DNA of 48,194 bases from an uncultured Bacillota bacterium. Its GTDB lineage: Bacteria; Bacillota_I; Bacilli_A; RFN20; CAG-631. Each line of letters begins with the position of its first letter. Position 1 is the stretch's first letter. The notes under the pieces were generated by a model. That model had not been told where the DNA came from, searched no databases, and saw nothing but the letters and a program-made list of their open reading frames with translations. Shown here in pieces: positions 41,180-48,194 of the stretch. A program made the translations under genes and the position numbers. The stretch covers positions 1 to 48,194 of the forward strand of contig CAJJXN010000004.1 of the NCBI GenBank assembly GCA_905197115.1. The letters are read 5' to 3'.

Positions 41180-43924
41180 ATGAAGAAATGGAAAGTTTTA
41201 AGTGGAATTACTTTAGCTATTGCCAGTTTAATGGTTGTAAGTTGTAGCAAGAACGCACAATCTTCATCCACATCTCAACCATCAACAACTACTACATCTA
41301 ATAGTAGTGGAAATGGTGGTGGCACACAAGGAAGTGCTTTAGAAAAAGCTTTAGCTAAAGATTATTCCAATGCAACAATGGTCGTAGAAGTCGTATCTAG
41401 AGATTTGTTTGGCGATATCGCAGAAGAAGCATTTGTAGAAATCAATTTTGATGGCTACACTATTATTCAAACTTCTGATGATGGCGAAACCAATCAATAT
41501 ATGTACTATCACGACTATCAAGATGAAAGTTATTTATATTTTGAAGACAAATATGGTAATGGAGATGCATGGCTAAATTATGGTTATAAAGATTCTCCAT
41601 TAGGAATTGAACACACTTATTTTACGACAAAGACACTCTCTAAATTAGATGCTAAAGATGCTTATTATTCTTTTGGTTCTTATTTAATTACTGATGAAGA
41701 GATTGTCAAAGATTTAGATTTAACGATGTTCTACTTTGCTTGGTTTAACACAATCGACTATGTATCCATTATGGTTCAAGATGATACAATCTATCGGATT
41801 ATGGGACTTAGCGAAGGCGATGATGATGTATTTGTAAGAATCACATTTGGAAATGTAGGCACTACATCCTTCGCCGGAGCATTACCTCCTATTCCAGATG
41901 AAAGTAATGTTAAAACATATTATGAATGGAGTGGCACATCTCCAATAGTAGATGTCCCAATTGCCTCTTTAAATGTTGATTTTGTAGGTGATACAAATGG
42001 TACAATTGAACTTGAAGAAACCATTGAAATTAAAAGAACTTATTTACCAGAAAACGCAACTGATACAATTGTAAAATGGTATTCAAAAGATCCATCAATT
42101 GCATCCATTGGTTATTCTTTCACTTCTGGACAAGCTGTCGTAACAGGTATTTCTGCTGGTACAACTGAAGTATATGCTATAGCAAATAGTGGTGTCGAAT
42201 CGAATCATTTAACGATTACAGTAAAACCTGTTGCAAGTTCTTCCTTAGATAATTGCTTATATGAATTCCGTTTTGATTCACTTAATGGTGACAATTCTGT
42301 CAATGTAGTTAACCAATTATCAAATGGAAAAACAGCTACGGCTAAAGCCAACAAAGCTTTAATGGCAAAAGGTAGTAGTGGAAACAATGATATTTATAGT
42401 GCAGAAGATAACTTATTTGTATTAAATCCATCTATTCAAGGTGGAGATATAGCGGGATCTTATATCGAATTTGATTTTGGTCTTCAACAAGTTTCTGGCA
42501 TTTCTTTCCATTATGGATTACAATGGAGCTCCGATATAAGCAATTTGAATTTTATCAGTCAAGCTGAAATTCAAACTTCAGAAGATGGTGAAACTTGGGA
42601 AACAGCAGCCAATGTTTTAGATGAATTAAAAGCCAATCTATCAAGTAAAAATGCTAAGTTATTAGAAACTGAATTTGCTCCAACAACTCATGTTCGCTTC
42701 TTAATAAAGAGTAATATGATAGGTAGACAAATTCGAGTAGCTACGACTTTAATGAATTTCTATGCAAATAAAGATTGTCAAGAATTAGAACCACCTGTTG
42801 AAGAAATTAAAGTTACTTCAATCGCCATTGCTACACCTTCTAAAACAACTCTTTTCGTAGATGAAACTTTAGAATTAACTGCAACGATTCTTCCAGAAGA
42901 TGCAACCAATAAGACCATTGTCTGGGAAAGTTCTAATCCAAGTGTTGCTAGTGTCAATCAACTTGGAGTAGTGAGTGCTTTAAGTGAAGGTACAACAACG
43001 ATTTCAGCCAAAAATTTAGATGGAACAATTGTCTCTAATTTTATAGAACTCACTATTGTAAATAAAACAATCGAAATTCCTTCTAGTATGGTAGGTACTT
43101 GGAGTGGTGAAGATATTTATGGTTCTGTTTTAACAATTGTCATTACACAAGATGGCACATTAACGTTAGAAGGACAAACATTTAGCGTTACTGCATTTGA
43201 AGAAGTTTATAAAAAGTACACTTTTGCAAATGAAAATGATGAAGAAATCATTGTTTCAATGCCAAGTGGTTATACAAATCTTTTAAATGTTGAATGTTTC
43301 TTAGAAGAAATCTATATTTCAGCTTCACAAGATGATGGCACTGCATTTAAAAAAGTAGTTCCTGTAACAAGCGTTTCTATTTATGCAAGTAAAACAACAT
43401 TAGATATTGATGACGTTGTAACTTTAACTGCTTCTACATATCCAAATGATGCAACAGAAGGCACCAAACTTACTTGGACTTCTTCTGACCCAAGTGTTGC
43501 TTCTATTACAAGCCAAGGCAAAGTCACTGCTTTAAAAGAAGGTACAACTCAAATTACTGCAACCTCTGCTAATGGCGTGGTTTCTAATACCATTGAAATC
43601 ACTGTAAATGCTCCTATTACAGGTGGGGATGTTACTGATATTGCAGATATTGTAGGCACTTGGCAAAATTCTTATTATGATTATGATGTAGGTGCAGAAA
43701 CTGTAACTCTTCTTATTAATGAAGATGGAACGGCTATCTTAAATGATGATTATAATTTTGAAAATGTAGAGTTAACTTTTGTAAATAAGGAAGACAATGT
43801 TTACAACTTTGTTGACAATAATGGCAATATTTTAATGTTTATGCTTGACGGCGAAGAAGCTTACTTGTATTATGGATATGATTATGTAGAATTCAATGGT
43901 AGTGTACCATATACAAGAGGGTAA
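41180..43924 (+). CDS. Large lipoprotein with bacterial Ig-like (BIG2) domains
   Basis: A 914-residue lipoprotein. Lipobox VVSC (Cys22) is followed by a Ser/Thr/Gly-rich linker. About 50-260 is a domain I do not recognise. Three BIG2 Ig-like domains are clear: about 265-350 (PENATDTIVKWYSKDPSIAS), 545-635 (PEDATNKTIVWESSNPSVAS) and 730-815 (PNDATEGTKLTWTSSDPSVAS). Between the first two lies a galactose-binding-like domain (IEFDFGLQQVSGISFHYGLQ). Two short strands-rich modules starting VGTWSGE and VGTWQNS follow the second and third Ig domains. It is probably surface-displayed and adhesive or glycan-binding. GGGGG lies before the ATG; three bases separate it from the next gene. Confidence 0.75.
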   Translation: MKKWKVLSGITLAIASLMVVSCSKNAQSSSTSQPSTTTTSNSSGNGGGTQGSALEKALAKDYSNATMVVEVVSRDLFGDIAEEAFVEINFDGYTIIQTSDDGETNQYMYYHDYQDESYLYFEDKYGNGDAWLNYGYKDSPLGIEHTYFTTKTLSKLDAKDAYYSFGSYLITDEEIVKDLDLTMFYFAWFNTIDYVSIMVQDDTIYRIMGLSEGDDDVFVRITFGNVGTTSFAGALPPIPDESNVKTYYEWSGTSPIVDVPIASLNVDFVGDTNGTIELEETIEIKRTYLPENATDTIVKWYSKDPSIASIGYSFTSGQAVVTGISAGTTEVYAIANSGVESNHLTITVKPVASSSLDNCLYEFRFDSLNGDNSVNVVNQLSNGKTATAKANKALMAKGSSGNNDIYSAEDNLFVLNPSIQGGDIAGSYIEFDFGLQQVSGISFHYGLQWSSDISNLNFISQAEIQTSEDGETWETAANVLDELKANLSSKNAKLLETEFAPTTHVRFLIKSNMIGRQIRVATTLMNFYANKDCQELEPPVEEIKVTSIAIATPSKTTLFVDETLELTATILPEDATNKTIVWESSNPSVASVNQLGVVSALSEGTTTISAKNLDGTIVSNFIELTIVNKTIEIPSSMVGTWSGEDIYGSVLTIVITQDGTLTLEGQTFSVTAFEEVYKKYTFANENDEEIIVSMPSGYTNLLNVECFLEEIYISASQDDGTAFKKVVPVTSVSIYASKTTLDIDDVVTLTASTYPNDATEGTKLTWTSSDPSVASITSQGKVTALKEGTTQITATSANGVVSNTIEITVNAPITGGDVTDIADIVGTWQNSYYDYDVGAETVTLLINEDGTAILNDDYNFENVELTFVNKEDNVYNFVDNNGNILMFMLDGEEAYLYYGYDYVEFNGSVPYTRG

Positions 43925-43927
43925 TGT

Positions 43928-44764
43928 ATGAAAAGAAAAGTATTATCAGTTTTAGCAATTTGTAGTTTATTTTTATTAGGTGGATGTGGTCAACAAAGTA
44001 AAGATCAAAGTTCAACTAGTGAACCTTATGTTTTCACATCTATGTGGCCACAAGAAATAGCCGATGATATTGAAATGGTTTTAGGTTATGATATTCCATT
44101 TTATTCAAGTGCGATTTCTTATGAATCCCAAATTACAAAAGACGAGTTTGGAGATGATTTATTAGCGATTTATTGTACTTTATCAGAAGATGAAAAAGAA
44201 TCGGCTGATGACATCTATTACAACATGTGTGAAGACGCAGGATATTATGTCAAAATAAATGAATCTTCTTATTTTGATCAAAGCACGATGACCACTTATT
44301 ACTATACTTACGTTTCTGCTGATAAAGAAGTCACCAATAAATTAGGAATAGAACTTCAATTTTTAATTAGCGAGTATAAAGGAAAACCATGTTTAGGTAT
44401 TTTTGGTTTCACCTATATTATTGCTCCAAAAGATGCTTGGCCAACAGATTTAGTTGTTTCCTTATTAGGATTTGACATTCCAAAAATTGAAAGAGAAGGA
44501 TTGGAATACCAATCTACTCTTGAAATAGATTCTAATGGCGATGCTTTCGTTCATATTAAGATTAAAAATGCCACAGTTTCAGATGAAACCAGTTATGCAA
44601 TGTTACTTGAATCTTTAGAATATGCTGTTTTTGGAGAAGATTATGAAGTTTATGGTTATATGTGTTTTGATGAAGCTTTTACCCATGCGATTCAATTTAA
44701 GTTTAATGAAGCTCTCGGAAATGAAATTGAAGTGTATATTTTCAAAATGACTCGCCCAAGCTAA
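43928..44764 (+). CDS. Lipoprotein with two WP-type modules
   Basis: A 278-residue lipoprotein with lipobox LGGC (Cys20) and a short Ser-rich linker. Two copies of the WP module follow: MWPQEIADDIEM with DIPFYSSAISYES (Trp40), and AWPTDLVVSLLG with DIPKIEREGLEYQS (Trp171). They are clearly related to those in the lipoprotein at 39995, so the two flank the BIG2 lipoprotein as paralogues. Function is unknown. It lies four bases after the BIG2 lipoprotein gene and is probably co-transcribed; a GAGGGTAATGT stretch provides the ribosome-binding site. A bidirectional terminator follows. Confidence 0.65.
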   Translation: MKRKVLSVLAICSLFLLGGCGQQSKDQSSTSEPYVFTSMWPQEIADDIEMVLGYDIPFYSSAISYESQITKDEFGDDLLAIYCTLSEDEKESADDIYYNMCEDAGYYVKINESSYFDQSTMTTYYYTYVSADKEVTNKLGIELQFLISEYKGKPCLGIFGFTYIIAPKDAWPTDLVVSLLGFDIPKIEREGLEYQSTLEIDSNGDAFVHIKIKNATVSDETSYAMLLESLEYAVFGEDYEVYGYMCFDEAFTHAIQFKFNEALGNEIEVYIFKMTRPS

Positions 44765-44778
44765 AACTAAAACAATTT

Positions 44779-44811
44779 AAAAGGGAAATGTGAAATAACA
44801 TTTCCCTTTTT
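44779..44811. terminator. bidirectional terminator
   Basis: A 13-bp perfect stem (AAAAGGGAAATGT, 44779-44791, with ACATTTCCCTTTT, 44798-44810) around GAAATA, then T. It separates the lipoprotein operon from the convergent antiporter gene. Confidence 0.9.
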
Positions 44812-44812
44812 A

Positions 44813-46135
44813 TTATGTATTTGAAGTAATGCTTAAAACTTCCTCATTATTTTCTTCTAAAGAAGGAGCTTCTTCATGCAAAATTTCTTCAACTGGAATC
44901 GTTTCTTGTTGATTTGTTACATCATGGTTTACAACAGGCGTATTTTTTGGAATGGCACCTGATAAGTGAAGAGAAGCTTTTGCACATGCAGGACCAATTA
45001 ATTCATATAAAATTGAAGAAGATAAAATAATTGTCGATAATAAACTTCCTAATTCTTCATTTAATAATCGTTGACCTAAAACCGCTAAACCAATTGCTAC
45101 TCCTGCTTGAGGAATTAAAGCTAATCCTAAATTGTTACGAATTTTTTTCGGTTGTTTTGTAATTAAACATCCCAAATAAGCTCCTGCATATTTTCCTATA
45201 ATACGAATAAAGAAATAAGCCACTCCAATAATTCCAACTTTTAACAAGATATCTAATTGTAAACTCATACCCGATAAAGAAAAGAATATAAGCATGATGG
45301 GTGGCGTAAAATTATCCATTTGATGAAATAAATATTTATCTTCAGTTAAATTAATGTAAAATGCACTAAAAAACATACAAGATAATAAAGGTGAAACAGA
45401 CATAATTGAACAAATACCACTCAATCCAAGCAAAGCCATAATCACAATAATTAAGCGATTATCTTTGCTTCTTTTTGGTGTTAAAATTTTTCCAAGCAAG
45501 AAAGCAAAAGCAATTCCTAAAACAATCGCTAATATGTTTAACCCAATTGGTTTAAGTACATCTAAAATAGAAAAACCTTTTCCACTCGTGTTTGCAATCG
45601 CCGTTGCAATTCCAAAAGCTAATAAACATACAACATCATCTAAAGCAACAACTTGTAATAATGTATCTACAAATTCACCTTTTGCTTGATATTGTTTGAT
45701 GGTCATCATTGTGGATGCAGGAGCAGTAGCTGAAGCAATCGCACCTAAAATTAAAGAAAACTTCCAACTTAAATTAAAGATAAAATGACTCGCAAAAGTA
45801 ACTAATGCCATGGCTAATAAAGCTTCTAAAATCGTTATGATTACGATATTTTTCCCGGTTTTTTTTAATACTTCTTTTTTAAAAAACTTACCAATTCCAA
45901 ATGCAATAAAACTTAAAGCTAAATCACTTACAAACCCCATGTGAGAAATGACATTCACAGGAACAAGTTTTAAAACACAAGGCCCAATGACTACACCACT
46001 TATAATATAACCCGTTACATTTGGCAAATGTAATAATTTTGTGATTCGTGTAAATAAAAAACCAGCAAGCAAAATGATACTTAAAGCAATTAAGATTTGC
46101 GTAGGCTCCGTCATATTTTTGTAGAAATCTGGCAT
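44813..46135 (-). CDS. CPA2-family cation:proton antiporter (Na+/H+ exchanger)
   Basis: A 440-residue membrane protein with about 12-13 helices. Hallmarks of the family are LPNVTGYIISGVVIGP in the second helix, IASATAPASTMMTIKQYQAKG with the unwound segment, and LLQVVALDDVVCLLAFG containing the ion-site DD pair. The last 50 residues are a soluble acidic tail (VEEILHEEAPSLEENNEE); no TrkA-N domain is present. It probably exchanges Na+ or K+ for H+. The start is ATG 46135, nine bases from GGGAGAG; a GTG at 46144 abuts that site. It is divergent from a LysR regulator that may control it. Confidence 0.88.
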   Translation of the reverse strand: MPDFYKNMTEPTQILIALSIILLAGFLFTRITKLLHLPNVTGYIISGVVIGPCVLKLVPVNVISHMGFVSDLALSFIAFGIGKFFKKEVLKKTGKNIVIITILEALLAMALVTFASHFIFNLSWKFSLILGAIASATAPASTMMTIKQYQAKGEFVDTLLQVVALDDVVCLLAFGIATAIANTSGKGFSILDVLKPIGLNILAIVLGIAFAFLLGKILTPKRSKDNRLIIVIMALLGLSGICSIMSVSPLLSCMFFSAFYINLTEDKYLFHQMDNFTPPIMLIFFSLSGMSLQLDILLKVGIIGVAYFFIRIIGKYAGAYLGCLITKQPKKIRNNLGLALIPQAGVAIGLAVLGQRLLNEELGSLLSTIILSSSILYELIGPACAKASLHLSGAIPKNTPVVNHDVTNQQETIPVEEILHEEAPSLEENNEEVLSITSNT

Positions 46136-46173
46136 TTGTATCACTCTCCCTCTTTCTTATTCAATAGCAAAAA

Positions 46174-46202
46174 AATTTAATTTCATTATTTTTCTATTGC
46201 AA
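46174..46202 (-). promoter_or_regulatory. candidate promoter of the antiporter gene
   Basis: Minus-strand -35 TTGCAA (46197-46202), 17-base spacer, -10 TAAATT (46174-46179). The dyad CAATAG (46162-46167) / CTATTG (46194-46199) brackets it and could be a LysR-type site, though its half-sites are far apart. Confidence 0.4.
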
Positions 46203-46257
46203 AATGTTATTCTTTAAATGTCTTTTATTTTCTTCTTTTAATTTTATTATGACTATA

Positions 46258-46286
46258 TTGATTTTATTCATAAAACATAGTAAAAT
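46258..46286 (+). promoter_or_regulatory. promoter of the lysR-type gene
   Basis: -35 TTGATT (46258-46263), 17-base spacer, -10 TAAAAT (46281-46286), 54 bases before the start codon. Confidence 0.6.
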
Positions 46287-46340
46287 CAAATTATAATTTA
46301 TTAAGTAGTTATAAAAAAAATTTATAATGGAGGTTTTATC

Positions 46341-47237
46341 ATGATTGATGCTAAAATTGAAACTTTATTAACTGTATGTGAACTAAAGAATTTTACTAAA
46401 ACCGCTAAGAAATTAGCTCTTACACAACCCGCTGTCAGTCAGCACATTAAACAACTTGAAAAAGAATATGATATTAAGCTATTTAATCGGAGCGAAAATG
46501 GCATTGAACTCACTCAAGAGGGGCTAATTTTAGAAAAATATGCCCGAAGAATTAAAAGTTTAAACGAGAATTTAAAGCAAGAAATTATGGATGAGAAAAC
46601 AAATATAAAACGTCTTATTATTGGAGTCACTCCTTCTGCAGAAAGCAATATTATTTCTTCTGTACTGGCCAAGTATTCTAGTTCAAAGCAAAACTTACAT
46701 ATAACAATAATTTCTGATACTATAAAAAATCTTTATGATAAATTAAAAAATTACGAGTTAGATTTAGCCGTTATTGATGGCAACGTACCTTCGAATTCTT
46801 TTAATTCTATCTTATTAGATACAGACAATTTGGTTTTAGCTGTTTCAAATGAAAATCCCTTATCCAAAAAACATGTAGTAACCTTAAAAGAGTTAAAAAA
46901 AGAAAAACTAATTTTGCGTTCCATTCATTCTGGTACGCGAGAACTTTTTGAAAAGCACTTAGATTCTAACAATGAATCCATTCATTCTTTTGATATTATC
47001 TTAGAAGTAGATAATATTGCGCTAATTAAAAATCTTGTACGAAATAATTATGGCGTTTCAATTTTAGCGAAGAGCACTTGTGATTATGATGTCAGTCGTG
47101 ATCATTTTAAAGTCATTCCGATTGAAAACTTAAGCATGATTCGAGAATTAAATATCATTTATCATAAAGATTTTTCACACGTTGAAATTTTAGACGATAT
47201 CGTTCAAATATATAATGATTCCAAAAAGGAAAAATAG
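46341..47237 (+). CDS. LysR-family transcriptional regulator
   Basis: A 298-residue LTTR. The N-terminal winged helix-turn-helix is typical: FTKTAKKLALTQPAVSQHIK (18-37), then LEKEYDIKLFNRS and LTQEG. A linker helix and a periplasmic-binding-like effector domain follow (LIIGVTPSAESNI, LDLAVIDG, YGVSILAK). The effector is unknown. By the usual LTTR arrangement it may control the divergent antiporter gene; it may also control the glycerate kinase gene ten bases downstream, which is in the same operon. GGAGG lies before the ATG. Confidence 0.92.
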   Translation: MIDAKIETLLTVCELKNFTKTAKKLALTQPAVSQHIKQLEKEYDIKLFNRSENGIELTQEGLILEKYARRIKSLNENLKQEIMDEKTNIKRLIIGVTPSAESNIISSVLAKYSSSKQNLHITIISDTIKNLYDKLKNYELDLAVIDGNVPSNSFNSILLDTDNLVLAVSNENPLSKKHVVTLKELKKEKLILRSIHSGTRELFEKHLDSNNESIHSFDIILEVDNIALIKNLVRNNYGVSILAKSTCDYDVSRDHFKVIPIENLSMIRELNIIYHKDFSHVEILDDIVQIYNDSKKEK

Positions 47238-47247
47238 AGGTGATTTT

Positions 47248-48194
47248 ATGAATGTTTTAATTGCTTCAGATAAGTTTAAAGGAAGTCTTACTGCACTACA
47301 AGTTTGTACAATCATTCAAAAAGAATTAATGAGTCTTCATCCTCAATGGAAAATAACAACTTGTCCTTTAGCTGATGGTGGAGAGGGAAGTTTAGATTGT
47401 TTTGTAAATGCCACACATGCCAAACCAATTAAAGGCACTTTTACCAATGCAAATTTTGAGCTAATGGAAACAGATTATGCTATTTTAAATGACATTGCTT
47501 TTATTGAATTGGCGAAAACGGCTGGGTTAGTGCAAACAAAAGTTAAAAACCCATTAAAAACAACAACATATGGCGTAGGAGAACAAATTAAAGATGCTCT
47601 TACACATAATGTGAAAACCATTTATATTGCTATCGGAGGCTCTTCAACCAATGATGCAGGATGTGGCATGGCTGCTGCTTTAGGCTATCAATTTATTAAT
47701 TTTGATAATCAAGTATTTATTCCTACAGGTGAAAACATTGATACAATTAAAACAATCATTCCACCTACTTCACCTATCAATGCACGTTTTATTATCTTAT
47801 GTGATGTTGCTAATCCCTTATATGGTCAACAAGGTGCCGCTTATGTTTATGCAAAACAAAAAGGAGCAAATGATGAACAAATCCAAATTTTAGATAATAA
47901 TTTAAAATATTTTAACCAACTCGCTTTAAAAAAAGGCTATGATTTTCAAAAAATTGCAGGAAGCGGTGCAGCTGGAGGATTTGGAGCAGGTTCCATTTAT
48001 TTTTTAAATGCAACACTTCAAAGTGGTGCCAAAACTTTCTTTGATTTATGCAATTTAAAACAAAAAATACAACATTCTGATTTAATCATAAGTGGCGAAG
48101 GAAAAATTGATTCTCAATCCTTACAAGGCAAATTAGTTCATGAACTCTATAAACATTGTAACAATAAATCTTTTATGGCAGTATGTGGTTGTAG
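47248..48194 (+). CDS. glxK: Glycerate 2-kinase, 3' end cut by window edge
   Basis: The first 315 residues of a GlxK/GarK-type glycerate kinase (family length about 375-380). Motifs are ASDKFKGSLTA (7-17), CPLADGGEGS, IAIGGSSTNDAGCGMA and DLIISGEGKIDSQSLQGK. The enzyme phosphorylates D-glycerate for entry to glycolysis. AGAGGTGAT precedes the ATG, overlapping the end of the LysR gene's stop region, so the two are probably co-transcribed. Nothing suggests damage within the visible part. Confidence 0.93.
   Translation, partial: MNVLIASDKFKGSLTALQVCTIIQKELMSLHPQWKITTCPLADGGEGSLDCFVNATHAKPIKGTFTNANFELMETDYAILNDIAFIELAKTAGLVQTKVKNPLKTTTYGVGEQIKDALTHNVKTIYIAIGGSSTNDAGCGMAAALGYQFINFDNQVFIPTGENIDTIKTIIPPTSPINARFIILCDVANPLYGQQGAAYVYAKQKGANDEQIQILDNNLKYFNQLALKKGYDFQKIAGSGAAGGFGAGSIYFLNATLQSGAKTFFDLCNLKQKIQHSDLIISGEGKIDSQSLQGKLVHELYKHCNNKSFMAVCGC

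Noticed and set aside
1..48194. CRISPR arrays, tRNA or rRNA genes, insertion sequences, prophage
   Set aside because: No regularly spaced repeats, cloverleaf-like sequences, transposase motifs or phage genes were found by reading both strands.

Overview
The window is AT-rich, gene-dense chromosomal DNA from a low-GC Gram-positive bacterium (Bacillota). TGA is a stop codon and tryptophan is TGG, so this is not the Mycoplasma/Spiroplasma code. Several blocks match the Bacillus-type core order: sufC-sufD-sufS-sufU-sufB; infC-rpmI-rplT behind an attenuated leader; an S1-domain protein next to pgi; ybeY-cdd-era-recO. Homologues of YunB and (less surely) YutH suggest endospore-forming ancestry. The many lipoproteins and repeat-containing secreted proteins resemble uncultured gut Bacilli/Erysipelotrichia-like lineages; that placement is inference. 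I see no tRNA, rRNA, CRISPR array, phage or insertion sequence, and no gene-free stretch over 300 bases.

Layout. 1-1769 (minus): a flavoprotein pair resembling glycerol-3-phosphate oxidation operons, with an intrinsic terminator directly before the first gene. 1823-4714 (minus): a large glycoside-hydrolase-like lipoprotein with a catabolite-response element upstream. 4899-5462: PgpA-type phosphatase. 6010-8323: ferrous iron uptake operon feoA-feoB plus a 48-residue Cys-containing membrane protein. 8415-10411: DUF308 membrane protein, TPR-like membrane protein and lipid kinase. 10438-11193 (minus): methyltransferase. 11371-16093: complete SUF iron-sulfur assembly operon, with a compact SufD. 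16150-17808: YunB and YutH-like proteins, then a convergent NifU-C protein. 18177-19825: S1 protein and glucose-6-phosphate isomerase. 19874-21166: L20-type leader, IF3, L35, L20. 21285-23438: PNPase.

23611-29275 is the most unusual part: an operon of three exported proteins with SipW-like or ordinary signal segments, Listeria-Bacteroides repeats and a terminal Hint domain. Two of the three genes carry frameshifts at short repeats (TA x3 and A6), and the Hint domain has Gln where its relatives have His. After a membrane protein at 29322-30350 (minus), 30462-31751 encodes a peptidase C39 domain fused to ABC-exporter membrane helices that ends where the ATPase should begin. 31845-36096 is housekeeping: M24 peptidase, ybeY, cdd, era, recO. 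36130-39077 (minus) holds a COG2509 flavoprotein, hpt, an acetyltransferase and an orphan barstar. 39159-44764 is a lipoprotein island in which two proteins share five copies of an apparently undescribed WP-x-E module and flank a large Ig-like lipoprotein. 44813-48194 has a CPA2 antiporter, a divergent LysR regulator and the start of a glycerate kinase gene.

Start codons were chosen from Shine-Dalgarno spacing and often differ from the longest open frame. Promoters and operators are pattern matches only.
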